64,000 nucleotides of DNA from CAVWZH01 sp963765285 (GTDB lineage Bacteria > Acidobacteriota > Terriglobia > Terriglobales > Acidobacteriaceae), in assembly GCA_963765285.1 (NCBI GenBank), contig CAVXVR010000002.1, forward strand, positions 248,001-312,000, in the 5' to 3' direction. The notes under the pieces were generated by a model, which saw only the letters and a program-made list of their open reading frames with translations, was not told the origin of the DNA and ran no database searches. Within the stretch, counting starts at the first letter, position 1. Every line of letters starts with the position of its first letter. The position numbers and the translations under genes were made by a program. Positions 17,618-24,985 of the stretch are shown piece by piece.

Positions 17618-18526
17618 TTACCCCGCCATCAAATCCGCAACCCGCACCGCGTCAGCGCAGGCCCGCACATCGTGCGTGCGAATGACATGAGCGCCTTTCA
17701 AGATGGCCGTGACTTCCGCGGCGAGCGTGCCGTAAAGCCGTTCTCCGATGGCCGCGTCTTTTCCGTCTCGGGCCAGCGCGTGCCCGATGAAAGATTTCCG
17801 TGAAATTCCCACCAGAAGTGGATAGCGCAACTGATGGAAATCCTCGAAGTGCCTGAGCAGCGGGTAATTGTCTTCCAGGTTCTTGCCGAACCCGAAACCC
17901 GGATCAAGCACTAGCCGCTCACGTTTCACTCCCGCCATTTGCGCCAAGTCGGCCCGATCACGCAATTCGCGCTTCACCAACGTGACCATATCTGAGATTC
18001 GAGGCAATGTCCGCCACTCGTCGGGACGCCCGCGCATGTGCATTAACACGGCTCCGCACCTCAGGCCGGCCACAGTCTTGGGCATCTGCGTGTCCCAGCG
18101 GAACCCGCTTACGTCGTTCACGATTTCAGCGCCGGCCGCCACCGCTGCGCGTGCTACGCCAGCCTTGTATGTGTCCACGGAGACGACCGCGTCCGGCCGC
18201 TCTTGCTTCAATCGGGTGATCACGGGAATCACGCGGTCCAGTTCTTCTTTTTCGCTGACGGTGACCGCCTTGGCAGGATCCGCGGCGCCCTTTTCACCGT
18301 CACTGCCAACTTTGGCTCCCGGCCTTGTTGACTCGCCGCCCACGTCAAGAATGTCGGCTCCGTCGCGAAGGAGTTGAAGTCCGTATTCCACGGCCTTGCC
18401 ACAATCGAAGTGGGCTCCGCCATCGGAAAAAGAATCTGGCGTGACGTTCACCACGCCCATAAGCAGCGTGTGTCGACCCAGTTGCAGCGTGCGGTTTGCC
18501 AAGTGCCATTCGAAAATAGGCCGCAT
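17618..18526 (-). CDS. folP: Dihydropteroate synthase
   Basis: A 302-residue DHPS joining p-aminobenzoate to dihydropterin pyrophosphate in folate synthesis. Signatures are LLMGVVNVTPDSFSDGG, ADILDVGGESTRPGA, SVDTYKAGVARAA, EIVNDVSGF, LDPGFGFGKNLEDNYPLL and VGISRKSFIGHAL. A short acidic/Gly insertion (KVGSDGEKGAADPAKAVTV) follows the STRPGA loop; the loop Thr and Pro needed for the substrate are kept. It ends 8 bases from the dtd stop (convergent). The ATG at 18526 is the first in the frame. Confidence 0.96.
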   Translation of the reverse strand: MRPIFEWHLANRTLQLGRHTLLMGVVNVTPDSFSDGGAHFDCGKAVEYGLQLLRDGADILDVGGESTRPGAKVGSDGEKGAADPAKAVTVSEKEELDRVIPVITRLKQERPDAVVSVDTYKAGVARAAVAAGAEIVNDVSGFRWDTQMPKTVAGLRCGAVLMHMRGRPDEWRTLPRISDMVTLVKRELRDRADLAQMAGVKRERLVLDPGFGFGKNLEDNYPLLRHFEDFHQLRYPLLVGISRKSFIGHALARDGKDAAIGERLYGTLAAEVTAILKGAHVIRTHDVRACADAVRVADLMAG

Positions 18527-18623
18527 ATGGCGAGATTCTAAATCAGCGCGCAGCGAAGACTGACCGTACTCGCCGCAATGGGCGCACGAAGGGACATACC
18601 GGCGACAGCTCTGAAACCCGCAC

Positions 18624-19055
18624 TCAGCGCGGCACGCGCTGGGCCTGACGTTCGCGGAAGGCGCGCGCCGCGCCCGGGCCAGTGCCCGTTGGAGGCTTGC
18701 GCATGCCTTCCAAAAGGTCCCTCAGTACGACGGCATTGTTATGCTGTTCGTTCTTAGAGGCGAAAAGCAGTGTGAGTCGCTTGCGCCGCTGGGCAAGCCG
18801 GTAGAGTTGGTCCAGCGCGCCCGTGGCTTCGTGGCCAGCCAGCTCTTTAAGGTAACGCTTGCGAAAAGTCACCCACGCCCCCGGACGCTCGTGGAACCAT
18901 TGCCGCAGCCCGTCCGACGGCGCCAGATCGCGCAACCAGGCGTCAAGCGCCGCGCGCGCCTTGCTGACTCCCCTCGGCCACAGCCTGTCTACCAGCACCC
19001 GACTGCCATCACTCCGGCTCGGTTTCTCGTAAACTCGTTTGACGCTGATCGGCAT
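18624..19055 (-). CDS. DUF488 family protein
   Basis: A 143-residue protein with the DUF488 signatures KRVYEKPSRSDGSRVLVDRLWPRG, LAPSDGLRQWF (typically LxPSxxLRxWF), FRKRYLKEL and LTLLFASKNEQHNNAVVL. The family is a small Rossmann-like fold of unproven function, often near stress genes. The last 25 residues (basic, KPPTGTGPGAARAFRERQ) exceed the usual family end. It is divergent from the cytochrome c gene. Confidence 0.88.
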   Translation of the reverse strand: MPISVKRVYEKPSRSDGSRVLVDRLWPRGVSKARAALDAWLRDLAPSDGLRQWFHERPGAWVTFRKRYLKELAGHEATGALDQLYRLAQRRKRLTLLFASKNEQHNNAVVLRDLLEGMRKPPTGTGPGAARAFRERQAQRVPR

Positions 19056-19119
19056 GGTGTTGCTCTATTATTGTAAATCCGGACGAAGGCCATCGGGCTG
19101 TGATCATTTAGAATCTTTC

Positions 19120-19512
19120 ATGCCGTTTACCAATCTGAAACCGGCGGTAGTCGCGAAGCGATGGTTACTGTTCTACGCCGCTACGATTTTTCTGCTGCTG
19201 TGGGTGGCGTGCGACACCGAGATCCGCAAAACCGACGCCCAACTCGGCCTTACCTCGCAACAGGCCGCTGGCCGCCGCATCTTTGATCAGCAATGCGATC
19301 GCTGTCACGAGGCGTATTCTTCGCGCGAGAAAAAAGCCGGCAGCATGAAAGGTTTGTTCAATCGCCAGTACCTGCCGAAAAGTGGCCTGCCGGCCAACGA
19401 TGAACAGGTGGGGAACATTGTCCGCGGCGGACGCGGCATGATGCCCGGCTTCGGACAGGTCCTTTCGCAACAGCAGCTGAACGATCTGCTCGTCTACCTG
19501 CACACGCTGTAG
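19120..19512 (+). CDS. Class I cytochrome c lipoprotein
   Basis: A 130-residue protein from the ATG at 19120. An N-terminal hydrophobic stretch ends in a lipobox LLWVAC (Cys31), so it should be membrane-anchored as a lipoprotein. One haem-c site C59-DR-C62-H63 and a distal methionine in RGGRGMMPGFG make a mono-haem class I cytochrome c. It probably carries electrons in the periplasm. It has no redox gene next to it; the nearest terminal oxidase genes are at 62.7 kb. Confidence 0.88.
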   Translation: MPFTNLKPAVVAKRWLLFYAATIFLLLWVACDTEIRKTDAQLGLTSQQAAGRRIFDQQCDRCHEAYSSREKKAGSMKGLFNRQYLPKSGLPANDEQVGNIVRGGRGMMPGFGQVLSQQQLNDLLVYLHTL

Positions 19513-19548
19513 TGCCTCCACGTACTAACAGCGCAAAAACAGTACTGT

Positions 19549-19660
19549 CATTCCGAGCGCCGGTTTTTGGCGCGAGAGCCTGCCCTGAGCGAAGTCGAAG
19601 GGAATCTGCTTTCTTGGCCCCCGGCAACCCCAGATTCCTCGCTTCGCTCGGAATGACAAA
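19549..19660 (+). repeat. Interspersed element with GTCATTCCGAGCG terminal inverted repeats
   Basis: About 112 bases bounded by GTCATTCCGAGCG on the left and its complement CGCTCGGAATGAC on the right, with GCCTGCCCTGAGCGAAGTCGAAGG inside split over two halves. Related pieces occur within the helix-25 insertion of 23S (45460-45590) and within the group I intron (around 47476-47500). It looks like a short non-autonomous palindromic element. Confidence 0.65.
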
Positions 19661-19763
19661 TTGGTTGGAGCGGACGTATTCCGGTATCGCAAAAGTTGAC
19701 TTCCACACCCGGCGGCGAGTAGATTCCTTCCACGTTTTATTTAGCTCTTTCACAACATTTTGG

Positions 19764-19990
19764 TTCGCGCGCCCTCGTTCTTCGGGACGAGGTGGGAAGC
19801 GGGTGAGAATCCCGCGCTGCCGCGCAACTGTATGCGAGGAAATATGCAGCCGGTCACTGGGCATGAGCCCGGGAAGGCCGGTTGCGGAAGTGGATCTTGC
19901 TGGTGCAGGGATGGGTGCCTAGCCCGTCCGGCCGAGCAACCTCGGCCACAAGTACAATCCTTACTCGCGAAGCCAGGAGACCGGCGCGAA
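19764..19990 (+). promoter_or_regulatory. Cobalamin (B12) riboswitch
   Basis: All main parts are visible: closing stem P1 (TTCGCGC at 19764 with GCGCGAA at 19984), GGGAAGCGGGTGAGAATCCCGC, a GTCACTG version of the B12 box, GGGAAGGCCGG, and the 3' conserved GAAGCCAGGAGACCGGC. It lies 40 bases upstream of the receptor gene and probably blocks its ribosome binding site or ends transcription when adenosylcobalamin is bound. Confidence 0.93.
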
Positions 19991-20029
19991 CCGTCAACCC
20001 CAACCCCTTTCGCGTGTAAAGGAGGAGTC

Positions 20030-22195
20030 ATGCGGTTCACTCGCGTCGTGGTTTCTGTTTTTCTCCTGGCGATCGCAGCCTTCGCCGCCGATCTCAAAGT
20101 CAAAGTCGTCGACCCTCAATCCGCCGCGGTTTTCGGCGCCCAAGTTACATTGCTTCCTAAAGAAGGCGGGACTTCAACCGCCGTTGAGAGCACTTCCGCC
20201 GACGGACTGGCGGTATTTCACAACATCCCGAGCGGGCCGTTTCGTGTGCAAGTATTGGCTGCGGGATTTGGCCCGCAGATGGTCCGTCTCGCACCTTCCC
20301 AAGCGGACGTGACGGTACATCTGGGCCTAGCTCCGGCCGCCGAGACCGTCGTCGTAACCGCGACCAGCAGCCCGGTTCCAACTGAGACTTCCGGCGCGAG
20401 CGTGGCAACTCTGAACACTGCACAATTGGACCTGATGCGGCCCGTCGCCGCCAACGATGCTCTGCGCTTCCTGCCCGGGGCGGTCATTTCCACTTCCGGT
20501 CAGCGTGGCGGTGTGTCCTCGCTCTTTGTTCGGGGTGGCAATTCCACCTACAACAAAGTGATCGTGGATGGAGTCACCATCAACATCCCCAATCGCACCT
20601 TCGACTTCGGCAATCTGCCCCTCAACGAAGCCGATCGTCTGGAATTCATGCGGGGAACGCAAAGCACGCTCTACGGTACCGATGCCATGACCAGCGTGGT
20701 GCAGGTCTGGACCCGCACCGGGAGCACCCGCGTGCCCGAACTTCGTTTCGGTGCAGACGGCGGGAACCTCGGAACTGCTAATGGTTTCGCGTCTCTGTCG
20801 GGTGCGCGCAGTCTATTCGACTACAACGTTTTCGCCGACCAATTCAATACCAACGGAGAGGGAGTGAACGACAGGTACTCTGACTCTTTGCAAGGCGCAA
20901 ACCTGGGCGCTGCCCTGACCGACGATGTCTCCCTGCGCTTGCGCATTCGCCACTCCAATAGCAATACAGGTGTACCCGGAGAGTGGAACTTCAACGGGGA
21001 TCCTGTTTTTCCGCCAAATCCGCTTGAGGCATCCCAGCTCAATAATCTGCTCGGCAGTCTGCAACTTACTGTGAATAGTCCCTCGGGCTGGCAGCATCGC
21101 TTCACCGGCTTCGACTACAACTACGAGTACACGGAGAAGAACCTGGTCAGCAGTTTCCCCACCCATGAAGTCGACCACATCAATCGCGGCGGCTTTGAGT
21201 ATCAGGGTGATTACTCGGAGCGCAGTTGGACCCAGACTACGTTCGGCTATCGCATCGAGAACGAAAACGGCTTCATCGGAGACGTAGGTTTTCCTCCCAT
21301 TGCGCACGGTCAGCGCCTGAATCAGGATGTTTACGCGCAACAACAAGCCACGCTGGGCCGTTTATCCGCAGTCGCGGGTGTGCGGTTCGTCCACAACAGC
21401 AAATTTGGATATACCGCAGTGCCACGCGTTGCCTTGACACTTCTCGCGCTGCGCGGCGGCCAAACTTTTTCGGGAACGCGCTTGCGCTTCTCTTTTGCCC
21501 AGGGATTTCTTGAGCCCGGACTCGACCAAACCTTCGCCACGGCGTTTACGGTTGCGAATCCCGCGCTGCGGCCGGAACGAAACCGCGCCCTTGAGGCAGG
21601 AGTTCAGCAGAATTTCCTGAGCGGTAAATATGTTCTGAGCGCCCTCTATTTCAACAATTTGTTTCACGACCAGATAGAGTTTGCCCTGGATCCACAAAAC
21701 CCGAACCTGGGCCAGAATTTCAATGCCGACAAGGCCCTTGCGCACGGTGCCGAAGTTGAGATTCAGGGCAAACTCCGATCGCGATTGTTGCTGAGCGGCG
21801 CCTATACCTACACCTCAACCCAAATCCTGCAGGCCCCTCTCTGCACGCCGGCGAACTTTTGCGATCCTGTCTTTAACGCTGGAAATCCATTTCTGCGGCG
21901 GCCCAAGCATCTGGGGAGTCTATTGATGAGCTATCTCGGAGAACGTTGGGGGGCAAACCTTGGCGTCAGCGCTGTCGGCCGGCGCTTCGACTCGGACTTT
22001 TTCGGCCTCGGCATCGACCATGCCGCCGGCTACGCCCGCGTGGATATTGGCGGCTGGTATCAAATCCATTCCCGTGTCACCGCCTACGTCAACCTTGAAA
22101 ACGCACTGGATAAAGACTACAACGAGGTCGTAGGATACCCGGCCCTCCCCATTAACGTGCGTGCAGGGTTACGCTTCAAGATCGGAGGCGACTAG
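20030..22195 (+). CDS. TonB-dependent outer membrane receptor (BtuB-like, cobalamin-regulated)
   Basis: A 721-residue outer-membrane receptor; the ATG at 20030 follows a strong GGAGGAG site and starts a signal peptide (VVVSVFLLAIAAFAA). Residues 20-100 form a carboxypeptidase-regulatory-like beta domain (LKVKVVDPQSAAVFGAQVTLL), then a plug domain (ETVVVTATSSPVPTE as TonB-box region, LRFLPGAVISTSGQRG, FVRGGNSTYNKVIVDGV, GTQSTLYGTDAM) and a 22-strand beta-barrel ending in INVRAGLRFKIGGD. The cobalamin riboswitch directly upstream makes corrinoid uptake by far the likeliest role, although the plug-plus-CarboxypepD fusion is common to many acidobacterial receptors. No btuCDF genes follow. Confidence 0.92.
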   Translation: MRFTRVVVSVFLLAIAAFAADLKVKVVDPQSAAVFGAQVTLLPKEGGTSTAVESTSADGLAVFHNIPSGPFRVQVLAAGFGPQMVRLAPSQADVTVHLGLAPAAETVVVTATSSPVPTETSGASVATLNTAQLDLMRPVAANDALRFLPGAVISTSGQRGGVSSLFVRGGNSTYNKVIVDGVTINIPNRTFDFGNLPLNEADRLEFMRGTQSTLYGTDAMTSVVQVWTRTGSTRVPELRFGADGGNLGTANGFASLSGARSLFDYNVFADQFNTNGEGVNDRYSDSLQGANLGAALTDDVSLRLRIRHSNSNTGVPGEWNFNGDPVFPPNPLEASQLNNLLGSLQLTVNSPSGWQHRFTGFDYNYEYTEKNLVSSFPTHEVDHINRGGFEYQGDYSERSWTQTTFGYRIENENGFIGDVGFPPIAHGQRLNQDVYAQQQATLGRLSAVAGVRFVHNSKFGYTAVPRVALTLLALRGGQTFSGTRLRFSFAQGFLEPGLDQTFATAFTVANPALRPERNRALEAGVQQNFLSGKYVLSALYFNNLFHDQIEFALDPQNPNLGQNFNADKALAHGAEVEIQGKLRSRLLLSGAYTYTSTQILQAPLCTPANFCDPVFNAGNPFLRRPKHLGSLLMSYLGERWGANLGVSAVGRRFDSDFFGLGIDHAAGYARVDIGGWYQIHSRVTAYVNLENALDKDYNEVVGYPALPINVRAGLRFKIGGD

Positions 22196-22219
22196 CTAAA
22201 TGCGAGGAGTGGGCCTGTC

Positions 22220-23002
22220 CTACCCCCGCTGGCGCAGGCGCAGTCGCCGCGATTTGCTTCCCGCGTCGATTAACTCGGAGGTGGAAGCAGGCCGGGGGCG
22301 ATCGCGGTGGTTTCCCTCTTGATTGCAGGGAAGCGCCAAAGGCAAGGACGCTGCCGAAGTCGATCCCTGGTACTTGGTCCGCGCGACCATCAGCTTAGCC
22401 AGGTCCTGGCTCCCCAGGGGTTGCTGGCGCCCCAGCAGGTGTGTCACCAGAGCAATCTGGGCGAAATGCTCTACCGTTTCCATCTTCATGTAGGCGTGGT
22501 GCAAATCCCTGCCGTAAGACACGACGCCATGGTTCGACATCAGGATGGCGTCAAATTGTGGGACAAGAGGCTCCAGGGCTTCACTGAGTTCCGGGGTCCC
22601 CGGTGTGCCATATCGAGCCAGCGGAATCGATCCCAGCCCGATCACCACCTCGCATACCAGGGGTTCATTCAAGGGCATGCCCGCGGCGGCAAACCCGGTT
22701 GCGGTGGGGGGGTGGGCATGCACTACACCTTGCACGTCAGGCCTTAACTTATAGATCAACAGGTGCATCGCGATCTCACTGGAGACATCGCGCTGCCCAG
22801 CCAGTCGGTTGCCGTCGAGGTCCACAATTACCAGGTCCGAAGGCCGCATCATGCCTTTGCACATGGCAGTGGGGGTAGCCAGAATGCGCCCTTCGTCCAG
22901 GCGCACCGAAAGGTTGCCGTCCATGGCGGCGACATAGCCGTGGTCGTGCAACGCTCTCCCGAAGACAACTATCTCGCGACGATGCTCACGTTCCCTCGTC
23001 AT
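22220..23002 (-). CDS. Class II aldolase/adducin family protein
   Basis: A 260-residue protein. Family motifs are DGNLSVRL (GNxS), HAHPPTATGF (zinc HxH) and MSNHGVVSYG with the third zinc His; a Glu in the CEVVIG stretch fits the catalytic position. This fold includes L-fuculose/L-ribulose phosphate epimerase/aldolases and methylthioribulose-phosphate dehydratase; the true substrate cannot be told. The C-terminal 45 residues are polar and basic and extend beyond the fold. The ATG at 23002 is preceded by CTTAAAACAAATG with no clear ribosome site. Confidence 0.85.
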   Translation of the reverse strand: MTREREHRREIVVFGRALHDHGYVAAMDGNLSVRLDEGRILATPTAMCKGMMRPSDLVIVDLDGNRLAGQRDVSSEIAMHLLIYKLRPDVQGVVHAHPPTATGFAAAGMPLNEPLVCEVVIGLGSIPLARYGTPGTPELSEALEPLVPQFDAILMSNHGVVSYGRDLHHAYMKMETVEHFAQIALVTHLLGRQQPLGSQDLAKLMVARTKYQGSTSAASLPLALPCNQEGNHRDRPRPASTSELIDAGSKSRRLRLRQRG

Positions 23003-23160
23003 TTGTTTTAAGAGCAGCAGGGGGAGAGGGCCCGGCTGGATCGCGGGTTATGGTACCTCACCATGCGAACGGAAACAATCCCGATTTACATACTCTTACA
23101 TTTTGTGATCCGCTTGGCGCCGCTCCAGAGTATGGGTTTACAAACTCTATAATCGGGTGC

Positions 23161-24251
23161 GTGCTGGTCTCCGAATTTGACTATTCGCTGCCGCCGGAGT
23201 TGATTGCCGAGGAGCCCCTGGTGGACCGTGCTGGCTCTAGGCTATTGCACTTGGATCGCTCCTCGGTCCAATTACATGACTGCTGGTTTCGTGATTTCCC
23301 TGACTTATTACGTCCGGATGACCTTTTGGTCTTTAACAACACCAGAGTGTTTCCGGCGAGGTTATATGGGAAACGAAGCGGATCGAAGGCGAAACCCTTA
23401 GGCCGCGGCAATCCGGCTGTTCGTGAGTTTTTGCAGGGCGAGATCGAAGTCCTGCTCATGCGACAGGTTTCCCAGCAACCCAACGAGTGGGACTGCCTGG
23501 TCCGGCCCGGGCGCAAAATCGGCGTCGGGGAAAATCTGTACTTCGGCGACTCAGGACGAATTGCGAGGCCGAAGTCTTATCCCGGGGCAGTTTCGGCGAG
23601 CGCCGGATCCGTTTTTCCCCCGCCGCCGACTTCTTTGGTCTGCTGGATCGCCTCGGCCACGTACCCTTGCCTCCTTACATCAAGCGGCCAGATCGCCCCG
23701 ATGACCGTGAACGCTATCAGACGGTTTATGCCGTCGAGCGCGGATCGATAGCCGCGCCCACCGCCGGCCTGCATTTCACCCATGAGATTCTGGCTCGCAT
23801 CAAAGAGCGCGGCATCGAAACCGCCGCACTTACTCTGCACGTCGGTCTCGGTACATTTCAGCCCGTCCGCGTCGAGCGCGTAGAAGACCACAAATTACAC
23901 TCTGAGCCTTATTCTATTTCGCCTGACGCCGCCAGGCAGATTAACCAGGCCCTCGATGCCGGACGCCGAATTGTCGCCGTGGGCACGACCACGGTTCGGA
24001 CGCTCGAGCATTCCGCCCAGGCATCAGGCCGGGTGCAGGCAGGTCGCGCCGAGGCGGATATTTTCATCTATCCTGGCCACGAATTTCGTGTCGTAGGCGC
24101 GCTCCTGACCAATTTCCACTTGCCGCAGTCCACATTACTCATGCTGGTTTGCGCTTTCGCCGGAAAAGAAAAAGTGCTGGCAGCCTACCGGCATGCCGTC
24201 GGCCGGCAATACAGGTTTTACTCCTACGGGGACTGCATGCTTCTAGAGTAG
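23161..24251 (+). CDS. queA: S-adenosylmethionine:tRNA ribosyltransferase-isomerase, frameshifted
   Basis: QueA makes epoxyqueuosine in tRNA from the preQ1 base and SAM. It starts at a GTG at 23161 (MLVSEFDYSLPPELIAEEPL). Motifs FNNTRVFPARLYGKR, CLVRPGRKIGVG, DRERYQTVYA, SIAAPTAGLHFT, LHVGLGTFQPV, VGTTTVRTLE and TNFHLPQSTLLMLV are all present, but the frame changes near 23555 (YFGDSG... in the first frame, CEAEVLSRGSFGERRI in the second). A missing base there would restore one continuous 360-residue protein. Since every motif is intact on both sides, a sequencing error is more likely than decay. Confidence 0.92.
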
Positions 24252-24305
24252 CGCCCCAGAATCGGCGTCCTGCTACGGGTTATACTGTTGCGCCAGGGAT
24301 GACCT

Positions 24306-24890
24306 ATGGGAATATCCGCAATCTCGAGGCAAGTGCCCCTTCAGGACCTGGTCGCCGGGCTTCGCGAGTTTCCCGAATCGGCCTTCAGGCACACCGATGA
24401 AGTCCTGCATTTCCTCGAGAAGACTCCGGTCACGCCCGAAACGCTCACGACGTACCTCACCTGGGACCGCCAACACTACACACGCAACCTCATCGACAAG
24501 ACCGCGCACTACGAACTGATCGCGATTTGCTGGGAAGCAGGCCAAGTCAGCTCCGTGCACAACCATCGCGACCAGAACTGTTGGATGGCGGTACCCGTCG
24601 GCCGCCTGTTGGTTGAGAACTATCGCGTGATCTCGCAAGACATTGATCGCGGCGTCTCGAAATTGGAAACCGCGGAAGCGGTGGAGATGAATCCGGCGCA
24701 TCCCTGTGCCGTCGACCCGCTGGAACCGGTGCATCGAGTTCGCAATCCACGCGAATTCAATCAGCGGGCGGTGAGTTTGCATGTCTATTCCCGGCCCTTT
24801 GACACCTGTGTCGTCTATTCGCCTGAACAGGGCACCTGTGGTGTGATCAAACTGCACTACAACACCCAGTTCGGACGCCCCGCCAACTGA
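24306..24890 (+). CDS. Cysteine dioxygenase
   Basis: A 194-residue non-haem iron enzyme of the cupin fold that oxidises cysteine to cysteine sulfinate. The iron ligands His85 and His87 in VHNHRDQNCW and His143 in PVHRV are present, as are Arg60 for carboxylate binding and Tyr161 in SLHVYSRPFDTC. Cys92 stands where the mammalian enzyme has the Cys of its Cys-Tyr cofactor; bacterial relatives usually have Gly there. The ATG at 24306 is the first in the frame; spacing from queA (55 bases) allows co-transcription. Confidence 0.92.
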   Translation: MGISAISRQVPLQDLVAGLREFPESAFRHTDEVLHFLEKTPVTPETLTTYLTWDRQHYTRNLIDKTAHYELIAICWEAGQVSSVHNHRDQNCWMAVPVGRLLVENYRVISQDIDRGVSKLETAEAVEMNPAHPCAVDPLEPVHRVRNPREFNQRAVSLHVYSRPFDTCVVYSPEQGTCGVIKLHYNTQFGRPAN

Positions 24891-24917
24891 GAACTGAGAA
24901 CCTAGAACTGAGACCTG
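24890..24917 (+). repeat. AACTGAGAACTG micro-repeat
   Basis: Three near copies of GAACTGAGA directly after the cysteine dioxygenase stop, of the same type as at 6719 and 14258. Confidence 0.55.
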
Positions 24918-24985
24918 GGCTTAATCCCACGCAACCTACCTGCGATCGGCTCTCCGAGTCTGCTGCCTGCTGCTAAACTTACCTC

